A stretch of DNA of 7,323 nucleotides from contig CAZQQN010000066.1 of NCBI GenBank assembly GCA_964595485.1, forward strand, positions 1 through 7,323. The letters are read 5' to 3'. The notes below the pieces were generated by a model. The model ran no database searches and was not told where the DNA came from. It saw only the letters and a program-made list of their open reading frames with translations. The position numbers and the translations under genes are program-made. This DNA is from CAZQQN01 sp964595485. GTDB lineage: Bacteria > Bacteroidota > Bacteroidia > CAILMK01 > CAYYUA01. Positions 1 to 6,678 of the stretch are shown piece after piece (the first letter of the stretch is position 1; the number at the start of each line of letters is the position of its first letter).

Positions 1-149
1 AGGGATTTGAAGGGGTAGGCCGCTTTGTGATGGGGTTGCCGGGTGAGGTAGTAATTGAAAAGCCGATGGCATTGCGGGAATATGTAAATGCGCAATTGGA
101 AAAAACAGGAACGCTCACGGAAAACAATTCCCGAAAAGTTTTCCACTGA
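1..149 (+). CDS. WYL-domain transcriptional regulator, C-terminal fragment (5' end outside window)
   Basis: The reading frame is open from base 3 to a TGA at 147-149 and gives the last 48 residues of a protein that starts before the window. The fragment begins with FEGVGRFVMGLPGEVVIEKP, followed by LREYVNAQLEK. A pattern of a hydrophobic strand, a G-x-x-V-x-V/I-x-x-P turn and then a 'LR-x-Y' helix is typical of the C-terminal end of WYL-domain regulators. These proteins usually have an N-terminal HTH that binds DNA and a WYL domain that senses a ligand, often nucleic acid. WYL proteins are frequent neighbours and regulators of CRISPR-cas operons, which fits the cas genes 237 bp downstream. 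About 14 residues extend past the usual family end and look unstructured. The HTH and the WYL motif itself are outside the window, so the call rests on a short segment and on context. Confidence 0.6.
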   Translation, partial: GFEGVGRFVMGLPGEVVIEKPMALREYVNAQLEKTGTLTENNSRKVFH

Positions 150-184
150 CGACAGTTGTCAATAAATTAAGAGAGATTTGAATA

Positions 185-254
185 AACTTTCCAAAAGTTG
201 ATCGGGGATTTCGATATCATTTTTTGAGAAGTGAAGGTAAACTTTTGGAAAGTT
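185..254. repeat. Paired palindromes forming a perfect 15-bp inverted repeat; candidate operators
   Basis: Positions 185-199 read AACTTTCCAAAAGTT and 240-254 read AACTTTTGGAAAGTT, which are exact reverse complements. Each copy is also a palindrome with 6-bp arms (AACTTT / AAAGTT) around a 3-nt centre (CCA or TGG), and both are flanked by A on the left and G on the right. The centres are 55 bp apart, close to five helical turns, so dimeric regulators bound at both sites could sit on nearly the same face of the DNA. Position between a putative WYL regulator and the cas operon makes operator function the simplest reading (inference). In RNA the arms could instead form a 15-bp stem with a 40-nt loop. 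No T-tract follows, so a classical terminator is unlikely. Confidence 0.6.
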
Positions 255-279
255 GGATTATATGGATTGATAAAATTTT

Positions 280-287
280 TAGATTTG
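280..287 (+). promoter_or_regulatory. Candidate Bacteroidota-type -7 promoter element
   Basis: TAGATTTG at 280-287 matches the TAnnTTTG -7 consensus used by Bacteroidota primary sigma factors. It lies about 100 bp before the cas8b start in a strongly A+T-rich stretch. The usual upstream TTTG/TTG partner is not well placed: the nearest candidate, TTG at 253-255, leaves 24 nt instead of roughly 19-21. The match is therefore only suggestive. If it is real, transcription would begin near 294 and give a 5' leader of about 90 nt. Confidence 0.25.
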
Positions 288-298
288 AAGATTCAAAT
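283..298. promoter_or_regulatory. 16-bp palindrome overlapping the candidate promoter
   Basis: ATTTGAA at 283-289 and TTCAAAT at 292-298 are perfect 7-bp inverted arms separated by GA. The left arm shares TTTG with the candidate -7 element, so a protein bound here would compete with RNA polymerase at that promoter. The sequence differs from the AACTTT palindromes upstream and would be a second kind of site. A short palindrome in A+T-rich DNA can also arise by chance. Confidence 0.3.
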
Positions 299-386
299 GT
301 ATATTTTTTGGTAACTTTTATACTTAAGAGGTAATGGTTATAAATTAAAGTAAGATAAATTTTTAATTAATAATTTACAGGACAAT

Positions 387-2183
387 ATGATTCAGGAATT
401 AGCAAAATACGTAGAGACACTGGAGCAAGAGTATCCCCTCACAGAAGTTTTGGCCTTAGAANNNNNNNNNNNNNNNNNGCAAATAAAGAGCATGATTGCC
501 TTGGATAAGAAAGCTAAGCAGATCACGGGCCAGGAAGAAGAGTACCTTCACCAGATTATTCTTCCACGATATCCATTTATCAATTACATCAATTCCAATA
601 AGGCTATTAGTGACAAAAAAATTCAATCAGCAACGCCTTATGCTTTTAAACTGAAGAAGCAGAGCATACAAGATCAAAAGTGGATGGCTGATTGGGAAAA
701 GACCGTAGATACTTATCAAAAGGAGGCTATTCGAAAAACCTCTGCTAACCACACCGAAGAAGAGCAGAAATTACTGACGCTGTATCAGGATTGGCTTAAA
801 AACAAGTTTCCCTCTTATATTAAAGACCAACAAGCTTTTGCTGATTTAAAGGAGGATCAATATATAACCGTTGTTAACATTGATTTTTCACCAGAAGCGT
901 ATCAGGATGTATACGACAGGCACTTGAAAGCGAACCTTTTCAATAAGGATAGCTACAACAAGATGCTTAATGATAGCATTTATGGTCTGAGTGACTTTTA
1001 CAACGGAGATAATACCAAGAAGCCATTTCTTAAGCACACCAATACCCCTTTTGACATTAATCAACGTATATCTAAGGAGACTGCCCTTAAACTTAAGCAG
1101 TTTCAGGATTATGTCAGAGCCGGGGTTATTAAAACCAATCCCCTTCCCCTTTTTATTGACAGGGAGGAGCTAAACCACGAGGTAGTCAATATCATTCGCA
1201 GCGAGGGGCAGAATATCACTTTCCACCAGATCATCTCGCAACTTTTTGAGAAAAACTACAAGGATTTAGGGAATTACTACCTTATTAATATACTGGGAGG
1301 CGATATTGCGGATGTAGACTTCGTATCCAATTTTCAGTATAAGTTGCCCCCAACTAAAATATATGACCTTTTCCACAGGATTCCCCAGGATTATAACATT
1401 AAAAACATTTTTGATTTCGAGCGAAACGTGGTGAAAACAATCTTCAGCAATAAATTAGTTCAGCGACTGCCTAAGGATGAGGGATATAAATACAAATATT
1501 TCCAGGATATTAAGCAAGACCCTAATACCATTACAGATACGCAATGGCAATTGGTAATGAGCTATCGAAAGGCTTTTTATGATTTCATCTACAAAAGCCG
1601 GCGAGAGGCGGTAACTTCTGCTATGTTCCATACAATTATGGAAAAAGGGATTAGGGATGATCTTTTCCATGATGAGTTAAATCCGGATGGCACCCATACT
1701 CAGGAAAAGAACATTAAAGATAAACTTAATATTTGGTTTAACCTCTGGGACTTTTTTCAGGAACCTTCAAATAACAGTGATATGCCTAGTAAAGTAACAG
1801 ATTTACAGGAGCGGATGCGAGGGCTCAGGAATCACAAGAGTGATGAACACCTGGCCAATGACGATGAATTCGCTTTTGCTTCAGGCCAGCTGATCTTTTT
1901 CCTACTTAAGCAAAGCCAATCTCAGAATCTGAGCCACGCAGCCCTTGAGCCCTTTATTCAAAAGCGAAAAGGAGATGAATTTAAAAAAGCCTTGGCTAAC
2001 ACCTTTGATGCATACAAACATGAGCTGGATTTTGGTACCGGCCGATTTGAGAAGCTTATGGGCGAGGTGATGGCCTACGAGTACAATGGGGATTTAAAGC
2101 AATTAATGCCGATGATTTTAGCCGGCTACTTCTCCTCTTCTGCTATTTTAGAAAAAACTGAAACTGAAAATCAAAACGCTTAA
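387..2183 (+). CDS. cas8b: Type I-B Cascade large subunit Cas8b (Csh1 family)
   Basis: Cas8b is the large subunit of the type I-B Cascade complex. In this family it reads the PAM, stabilises the R-loop and helps recruit Cas3. The 598-aa length suits Csh1-type Cas8b. Family-like segments are the N-terminal MIQELAKYVE helix, a 'KKIQSATPYAFKLKK' block (77-91), a 'NPLPLFIDREE' block (251-261) and an all-helical C-terminus with FASGQLIFFLL (497-507), HAALEPFIQK (517-526) and GRFEKLMGEVMAYEY (552-566). The ATG at 387 follows a weak AGGAC, and an in-frame stop (351-353) excludes an upstream start. Seventeen N bases make residues 26-31 unknown, yet the frame is kept across them. Outside those residues the protein has no cysteine, so a CxxC zinc-binding segment of the kind seen in some Cas8 families is absent. 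The stop is 2 nt before cas7. Cas8 proteins diverge fast, so position beside csh2-like cas7 and cas5 supports the call strongly. Confidence 0.88.
   Translation: MIQELAKYVETLEQEYPLTEVLALEXXXXXXQIKSMIALDKKAKQITGQEEEYLHQIILPRYPFINYINSNKAISDKKIQSATPYAFKLKKQSIQDQKWMADWEKTVDTYQKEAIRKTSANHTEEEQKLLTLYQDWLKNKFPSYIKDQQAFADLKEDQYITVVNIDFSPEAYQDVYDRHLKANLFNKDSYNKMLNDSIYGLSDFYNGDNTKKPFLKHTNTPFDINQRISKETALKLKQFQDYVRAGVIKTNPLPLFIDREELNHEVVNIIRSEGQNITFHQIISQLFEKNYKDLGNYYLINILGGDIADVDFVSNFQYKLPPTKIYDLFHRIPQDYNIKNIFDFERNVVKTIFSNKLVQRLPKDEGYKYKYFQDIKQDPNTITDTQWQLVMSYRKAFYDFIYKSRREAVTSAMFHTIMEKGIRDDLFHDELNPDGTHTQEKNIKDKLNIWFNLWDFFQEPSNNSDMPSKVTDLQERMRGLRNHKSDEHLANDDEFAFASGQLIFFLLKQSQSQNLSHAALEPFIQKRKGDEFKKALANTFDAYKHELDFGTGRFEKLMGEVMAYEYNGDLKQLMPMILAGYFSSSAILEKTETENQNA
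462..478. other. Run of 17 undetermined bases inside cas8b
   Basis: Positions 462-478 are all N. They cover codons 26-31 of cas8b. Taken literally, 17 N plus the following G keep the downstream frame in register with the ATG at 387. If the N count is only a placeholder for a gap of unknown size, the true N-terminal region could be longer or shorter, or the gene could be disrupted here. Confidence 0.99.
1807..1811 (+). promoter_or_regulatory. Candidate internal ribosome binding site in cas8b
   Basis: AGGAG at 1807-1811 lies 3 nt before an in-frame ATG (1815-1817). The real gene starts in this operon carry little or no Shine-Dalgarno sequence, so the match stands out. The spacing is somewhat short, and other AGGAG words inside the coding sequences (for example near 720 and 850) have no ATG behind them, so chance remains possible. 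Confidence 0.3.
1815..2183 (+). CDS. Possible internally translated small subunit Cas11b (C-terminal part of Cas8b)
   Basis: In type I-B, I-C and I-D systems the small subunit Cas11 is known to be translated from an internal start within the large-subunit gene. Here residue 477 of Cas8b is a methionine preceded by AGGAG. Translation from it gives 122 residues, a normal Cas11 size. The product is the helical C-terminus of Cas8b, with FASGQLIFFLL, HAALEPFIQK and GRFEKLMGEVMAYEY, as expected for the Cas11 helical bundle. It would share the cas8b stop, 2 nt before cas7. No separate cas11 gene exists in the operon. An alternative internal start is Met466 (1782-1784), whose nearest purine-rich site is about 18 nt away, too far to be convincing. 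Start choice is inference from sequence alone. Confidence 0.35.
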   Translation: MRGLRNHKSDEHLANDDEFAFASGQLIFFLLKQSQSQNLSHAALEPFIQKRKGDEFKKALANTFDAYKHELDFGTGRFEKLMGEVMAYEYNGDLKQLMPMILAGYFSSSAILEKTETENQNA

Positions 2184-2185
2184 CT

Positions 2186-3190
2186 ATGTCAGCATCCAAC
2201 GCTTTTACTAATCGTGTTTTTGGCTGTGCTATCGTGAAAGCCATCAATGCCAATTTCAACGCAGACTTTTCTAATCAGCCACGCACCCTTCCTGACGGGC
2301 GTGTATATGCCACGGATAAGGCCCTGAAGTACGCGGTCCGGCACTACCTAGTGCAGCAATATCCAGAGGAGCGGATCATGTACTATAAGCGCCTTAACCA
2401 GAACATGAACCCCTTAACCCTAGCTGATGCCTATGATTTGCTAATTGGCGATGGGGCTTTTGATCAGGACCATCAGGATCGCCATAAAGTCCTCCATAAT
2501 ATCCTGAGCTGCCTGGATATTCGTCTATTTGGAAGCACGTTTGCCCCCAAAAAAGGAAAGAATACAGTTAACCTTGGCGTTCATGGGCCAGTACAGCTTA
2601 ATCATGGCATTAATCAATATTATGAAGACGGAATGCCCATGAATGAAATCTACAGTGAGCAGATTACTGCCCCTTTTAGTACTGACAATGCTTCTGGTAG
2701 TGAGGCTGAGCAGACCACTATCGGAAGGCAGAGTAAGCTAAGAGAGGGCCACTACGTCTATCACTATTCCATTAACCCGCAGAACCTTGATCCTTTGGTT
2801 AACCTGGTGAATGAGGGGCAGGAAAAAGACTTTTTGTCAGGCCTTAGACCTGAGGATACGGAGAAACTCAAGGAAGCCCTTCGCTTGGGGGTTACTTATT
2901 TTGATTCTTCCGCTAAGGCCGGCACTGATAATGAGCTGCTACTTTGGGTTCAGCTAAAACCTGACAGCAAACAGGTGCTGCCAGCTTTCTCCGAAATGGT
3001 AACCGTCACCAAAGACGACCAGATCAGCGTTGTGGATCTGAACCGGGTGAGTAGTATACTTAATGAAATTAGCGACCAAATAGAGAAAATAGAGTTGTAC
3101 TACCTGCCGGATGCGACACGGGTTGAAGGGGCACCAACTGAAGCTAATCATTACAGCCTTTTAACCGGAAAAAGCCTTACACAGGTATGA
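2186..3190 (+). CDS. cas7: Type I-B Cascade backbone subunit Cas7 (Csh2 family)
   Basis: Cas7 is the RRM-fold subunit that polymerises along the crRNA spacer and forms the Cascade backbone, present in several copies per complex. The 334-aa length fits Csh2. Family marks in order are the N-terminal RRM strand with VFGCAIVKAINANFN (11-25), 'YATDKALKYAVRHYL' (41-55), 'DIRLFGSTFA' (111-120), 'GVHGPVQLNHGIN' (131-143) and 'LREGHYVYHYSINP' (185-198). The D-x-RLFG and GPVQ segments are characteristic of the Csh2/Cas7 superfamily, and the GPVQ block probably lies near the RNA-binding thumb. The ATG is 2 nt after the cas8b stop with no evident Shine-Dalgarno site, so translational coupling is likely. 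The stop TGA overlaps the cas5 start as ATGA (3187-3190). This is one of the most secure identifications in the window. Confidence 0.93.
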   Translation: MSASNAFTNRVFGCAIVKAINANFNADFSNQPRTLPDGRVYATDKALKYAVRHYLVQQYPEERIMYYKRLNQNMNPLTLADAYDLLIGDGAFDQDHQDRHKVLHNILSCLDIRLFGSTFAPKKGKNTVNLGVHGPVQLNHGINQYYEDGMPMNEIYSEQITAPFSTDNASGSEAEQTTIGRQSKLREGHYVYHYSINPQNLDPLVNLVNEGQEKDFLSGLRPEDTEKLKEALRLGVTYFDSSAKAGTDNELLLWVQLKPDSKQVLPAFSEMVTVTKDDQISVVDLNRVSSILNEISDQIEKIELYYLPDATRVEGAPTEANHYSLLTGKSLTQV

Positions 3191-3969
3191 GTCTTATAAG
3201 CGTGGACTTTAAGGCCGTTTTTGGCTTCCTTAAAAAACCGGATATTAATGAGGGCATTTATCTTACCTATAATATATTGCATAAGCCAGCTTTGCAAGGT
3301 ATATTAGGAGCCATTGCAGGATATGAAGGATATCCGGCAGAAGGGAGGCTAAATTCGGTTGAATTACCGGAATACCAGGATGAGCTTGGAGATATTCGAG
3401 TGGCCATTAGGCCTCTTAATAGTTCCGGGGGTAATTTCTTAAAGAAGCAGGTATCCTATAACAATGGGGTTGGTTATGCTTCTGAAGAAAAAGGTGGTAA
3501 CCTGGTGGTGAATGAGCAAACTATAGTGAATCCAGCCTATCAGGTTTTTCTGGAATTAGATAAGAGCAAAGAAAGTCATCGTATTCTTGATGAGAATCTA
3601 AAGAATGGAGAGGCCGAGTATATTCCCTATCTTGGCAAAAATGAGCATCAGCTATGGTGGGAACACTACCAGGAATGGACCTATGAGTCTTTTACGCCTG
3701 ACCAAGATACCAAGATTGATTCCCTGTTCCTAAAACCAGAGGGTTCATTAAAAAAAGGAGGTGGTTCCAGTAAACTGAAAGGCAGTGGCCTTTCAGGCTC
3801 TTTCCTATATTTTGAGCAGCTACCGGTAGGCTGGGCGGAGGACCTTCCCCAGTATCAATTGGCAGAAATGGCTTATACAGATTTTACGCTTTCACCAGAT
3901 AACACATTCAAAAGTGAATTGGTGAAAGCATACAACGATAGCACTTCTTATGTCCTCCAGCTATTTTGA
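3187..3969 (+). CDS. cas5: Type I-B Cascade subunit Cas5
   Basis: Cas5 caps the 5' end of the crRNA: it binds the repeat-derived 8-nt handle and links Cas8b to the Cas7 backbone. The 260-aa length is normal for Cas5 of this subtype. The start is fixed by the ATGA overlap with cas7. The opening strand (ISVDFKAVFGFLKKPD, 4-19) and 'YNILHKPALQGILGAIAGYEGY' (28-49) match the N-terminal Cas5 RRM region, where the helix after 'P-x-x-x-G-x-L-G-A-I-x-G' is diagnostic. 'YIPYLGKNEH' (145-154) is the conserved P-x-LGKNE segment. Residues 186-205 are a Gly/Ser/Lys-rich flexible stretch that begins at an A7 run (3750-3756). The protein has no cysteine. It lacks evidence for Cas5d-like endonuclease function, so crRNA processing should depend on a Cas6 that is not in the window. 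The last 20 nt overlap cas3. Confidence 0.9.
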   Translation: MSLISVDFKAVFGFLKKPDINEGIYLTYNILHKPALQGILGAIAGYEGYPAEGRLNSVELPEYQDELGDIRVAIRPLNSSGGNFLKKQVSYNNGVGYASEEKGGNLVVNEQTIVNPAYQVFLELDKSKESHRILDENLKNGEAEYIPYLGKNEHQLWWEHYQEWTYESFTPDQDTKIDSLFLKPEGSLKKGGGSSKLKGSGLSGSFLYFEQLPVGWAEDLPQYQLAEMAYTDFTLSPDNTFKSELVKAYNDSTSYVLQLF

Positions 3970-6673
3970 AGCAGCATGGCAGCAGCTACCTCCTATTGAG
4001 GACAACTGGCCTCAGTTACAAAGCTATCGCGCTCATTTACCAGCCGAAACGACTCCTAAAGGAACAGAGCCTGAGCCGCTAATGGCTCATATTGATCTAG
4101 TCAACAAGGCTGCTCAGCGCCTCATCATTGCGCACAATTTATCCAGTGTTTATGAAAGGCTATGGGATGGGGTACAGAATGAGTTACAGCTTTCCTCATC
4201 GAGTAGATCCCTAATGCCAGAATTGCTTACTGGCTCAGTAGCATTTCATGACTATGGTAAACTTAATGAAGATTTTCAGGCTGATCCTCAAAAAATGGCT
4301 AATCCAGCTTTCAGGAAGCATAATCTGAGCATGGGAACGAGCCATGCCGCACTTAGCGCTTACCTGTACCTGAATTACTATCTCCACCGATTTGAAGAAG
4401 TGGATGTACCAGATGAGGAACTCGATAAAATGGGTGGCTTGCTGGCTGGTATGGTCGACCCCATTATTAAACACCACAACCCACAGCTAACCATTGGTGA
4501 GGTAGAAGACTGGGATGATCAGGAGATGGCGTGTTACCTGCCTGCTATAGGACTACAGGAGCCAGCTAATTTCTGGCAACGGTTTAAAGAGTGTAAAAAA
4601 GAATTTGAAATCGAGGCATTCGATGAAAATGCTAAAGAACCTTTTCCTTTTTATGCAGCCATCAAACTAACCTTTTCACTGCTCACAGCGGCGGACTATC
4701 TGGCCACTATAAGCTATATGTATCAGCAGCCCCTGCCAGCGGCTAAACACCTTAAAGCTTTTGGAGTGTTGAATTGGGACCATAAGACAAGATGGCGGGA
4801 AGCTTTTAGGTCCTCTACGTCCTATAACCAAGCAGCTTTGGATGACCCTGAAATGCTTATTCATGGAAAGCCCCATGACTTAGAGAAGCCGAGTAATGCC
4901 AACCTGAACCAGCTCCGTAGTCTGATGCTGGGCGAAAGCACAAATACCATTAAGGAGAACCCTGATCAGCGGCTTTTTTACTTAAAAGCGCCAACGGGTA
5001 GTGGAAAAACCAATGTCTCCCTTGCAGCAGTCCTTGAAATGCTAAACCAAGATCAGAGGCTTAATAAGGTTTACTATGTGTTTCCATTCACCACCCTGAT
5101 CACACAGACCTATGATACCATTACTTCGCTAATGGGTTTAGGAGATGATGAGTTGGTAGAGCTCCACAGCAAGGCACCAAAGCGTCAGTCAAGCCGAACT
5201 GACGACCAATACGGGCAGGAATGGCAAAACCACGTTGATTACCTCTTTGGGAATTTTCCGCTCACGTTGCTTTCGCATATTCGGTTTTTTGATATTCTGA
5301 AGAATCCTGAAAAAAAGGCTAATTACCAATTACACCGGTTAGCGAACAGTGTGGTGGTAATGGATGAGATTCAGAGCTATCCGCCAGCTTTGTGGAATCA
5401 CCTGACATACTTTATTACTCAGTTTAGCCATTACCTCAATATCCGTTTTTTGATCATGTCGGCCACCCTGCCGGAGATCGGGCAGCTAAGTAAAGTAGGA
5501 GATCCTTTTATTAACCTGCTGAAAAAGCCGGAGGCTTTTTTCACTAACTCCAACTTTAGCAACAGGGTTTCTTTCAACCTGGAATTAATGAATGAAGAGC
5601 TGCAAGGCAAGGATGGTAACTTAACTCCCTTGGTAGAAATCATAGCTGCTCGCAGTAATCAATGGGCCGAAAGACAGGGAGAAGCGGTAAAAGTTATGGT
5701 CGAGTTTATCACAAAGCAATCTGCTGCTAACTTCTTAGCTGCTGCTGAAGAACATCCTGAGCTATCAGGCTTTACCATCATGCTCTTATCAGGCACCATT
5801 CTGGAGCCACGCAGGCAGGAGATCATCAGCAACCTGAAAGATACTGAATGGTTGGGTCAGCATCCAAAGGTTCTGCTGGTGTGTACCCAAGTCGTAGAGG
5901 CTGGCGTGGACCTTGATATGGATATGGGCTTTAAGGATCATGCCCTGCTGGATAGTGATGAACAGATGGCTGGTCGGGTAAACCGAAACAATGAGAAACC
6001 CTTAGCACCAGTTTACCTTTTTCAGCTGGACCGTACGGGTAAGGTTTACCAGAATGATAAAAGACTGCCCAAACAACGAGCAATGGCGGAAGGAGATAAG
6101 GAGCAGATCCTCAATCAAAAGGCTTTCGACAGGTTTTATCAGGGTGTACTGCAGTACTACCAGCAAGATCAGCGGAAGCTCTTTTCAAATTGGCAGGGGT
6201 ATAAACGCCACCTTAGACAGCTGGATTTTCAGCGAGTAGACCGGGAGTTCCAGCTTATAGCAGATGATACGCAGGCGGTTTTTATTCCAATTTCTTTACC
6301 GCTAACTGCTTTTAGCGAAGAGGAGCAACATTTGCTGCAGGAACGTGGCATTAACCAACAGGGAATGGTTGATGGTTACGAGGTGTTTGAGCTATACCAG
6401 CAAGCAATCTTTACCAAAATGGGTGATTTTATTAGTGATCAAGAAAAGGTGAAAAAGCTTCAGTCTCTTTTGACTAAATTTACCATTAATGTTTTTCCTA
6501 ACCTTGCCGAGCGGCTTTACCAGCAGGAGCAGGAGTCTGGTAATGAAGAACCTATCACCGGGTCCTTCCTGCTTTTTAGGAGTTTTCAACAAGATGACCC
6601 TTCAGGCAATGTCGGATACGACTATTATCGAGGGCTCATAATTCCGGAATCCAGTACTTTTGAAATATTTTAA
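3950..6673 (+). CDS. cas3: CRISPR-associated HD nuclease-helicase Cas3
   Basis: Cas3 is recruited to Cascade R-loops, nicks the displaced strand and unwinds and degrades target DNA. The 907-aa protein fuses both parts. The N-terminal HD nuclease (Cas3'') shows His47 (MAHIDL), HD at 100-101 (FHDYGK), His132 (SHAAL), the pair His175-His176 (KHHNP) and Asp249 (TAADY), the expected metal ligands. The SF2 helicase (Cas3') shows Walker A APTGSGKT (347-354), motif II DEIQ (472-475) in place of DEAH, motif III SAT (504-506), motif V CTQVVEAGVDLD (645-656) and motif VI QMAGRVNR (672-679). A C-terminal accessory domain follows. All key residues are present, so the enzyme should be active. The start at 3950 lies within cas5 (20-nt overlap) with no clear ribosome site, implying coupled translation. 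A fully in-frame A-AAA-AAG heptamer occurs at 5311-5317. Confidence 0.96.
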   Translation: MSSSYFEAAWQQLPPIEDNWPQLQSYRAHLPAETTPKGTEPEPLMAHIDLVNKAAQRLIIAHNLSSVYERLWDGVQNELQLSSSSRSLMPELLTGSVAFHDYGKLNEDFQADPQKMANPAFRKHNLSMGTSHAALSAYLYLNYYLHRFEEVDVPDEELDKMGGLLAGMVDPIIKHHNPQLTIGEVEDWDDQEMACYLPAIGLQEPANFWQRFKECKKEFEIEAFDENAKEPFPFYAAIKLTFSLLTAADYLATISYMYQQPLPAAKHLKAFGVLNWDHKTRWREAFRSSTSYNQAALDDPEMLIHGKPHDLEKPSNANLNQLRSLMLGESTNTIKENPDQRLFYLKAPTGSGKTNVSLAAVLEMLNQDQRLNKVYYVFPFTTLITQTYDTITSLMGLGDDELVELHSKAPKRQSSRTDDQYGQEWQNHVDYLFGNFPLTLLSHIRFFDILKNPEKKANYQLHRLANSVVVMDEIQSYPPALWNHLTYFITQFSHYLNIRFLIMSATLPEIGQLSKVGDPFINLLKKPEAFFTNSNFSNRVSFNLELMNEELQGKDGNLTPLVEIIAARSNQWAERQGEAVKVMVEFITKQSAANFLAAAEEHPELSGFTIMLLSGTILEPRRQEIISNLKDTEWLGQHPKVLLVCTQVVEAGVDLDMDMGFKDHALLDSDEQMAGRVNRNNEKPLAPVYLFQLDRTGKVYQNDKRLPKQRAMAEGDKEQILNQKAFDRFYQGVLQYYQQDQRKLFSNWQGYKRHLRQLDFQRVDREFQLIADDTQAVFIPISLPLTAFSEEEQHLLQERGINQQGMVDGYEVFELYQQAIFTKMGDFISDQEKVKKLQSLLTKFTINVFPNLAERLYQQEQESGNEEPITGSFLLFRSFQQDDPSGNVGYDYYRGLIIPESSTFEIF

Positions 6674-6678
6674 GACTT

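Noticed and set aside
151..160. Palindrome-like GACAGTTGTC just after the first stop codon, as a terminator or operator.
   Set aside because: The arms are 4 bp with no T-run and no second copy, well within chance.
185..254. Reading the 15-bp inverted repeat as two CRISPR repeats or as transposon ends.
   Set aside because: The copies are inverted and only 55 bp apart, with no spacer pattern, no target duplication and no transposase frame between them.
991..1173. Alternative-frame reading of 60 codons inside cas8b.
   Set aside because: It lies wholly within a well-supported gene, has no ribosome site and resembles no known protein.
4235..4477. Minus-strand open frame of 80 codons inside cas3.
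   Set aside because: It is antisense to the conserved HD nuclease region and has no independent coding signals; the other minus-strand frames in cas8b, cas7, cas3 and cas4 were dismissed for the same reason.
5468..5484. DEIQ motif and other Cas3 variations as signs of a defective helicase.
   Set aside because: DEIQ keeps the catalytic Asp-Glu pair and is a common form in Cas3 relatives; all other motifs are intact.
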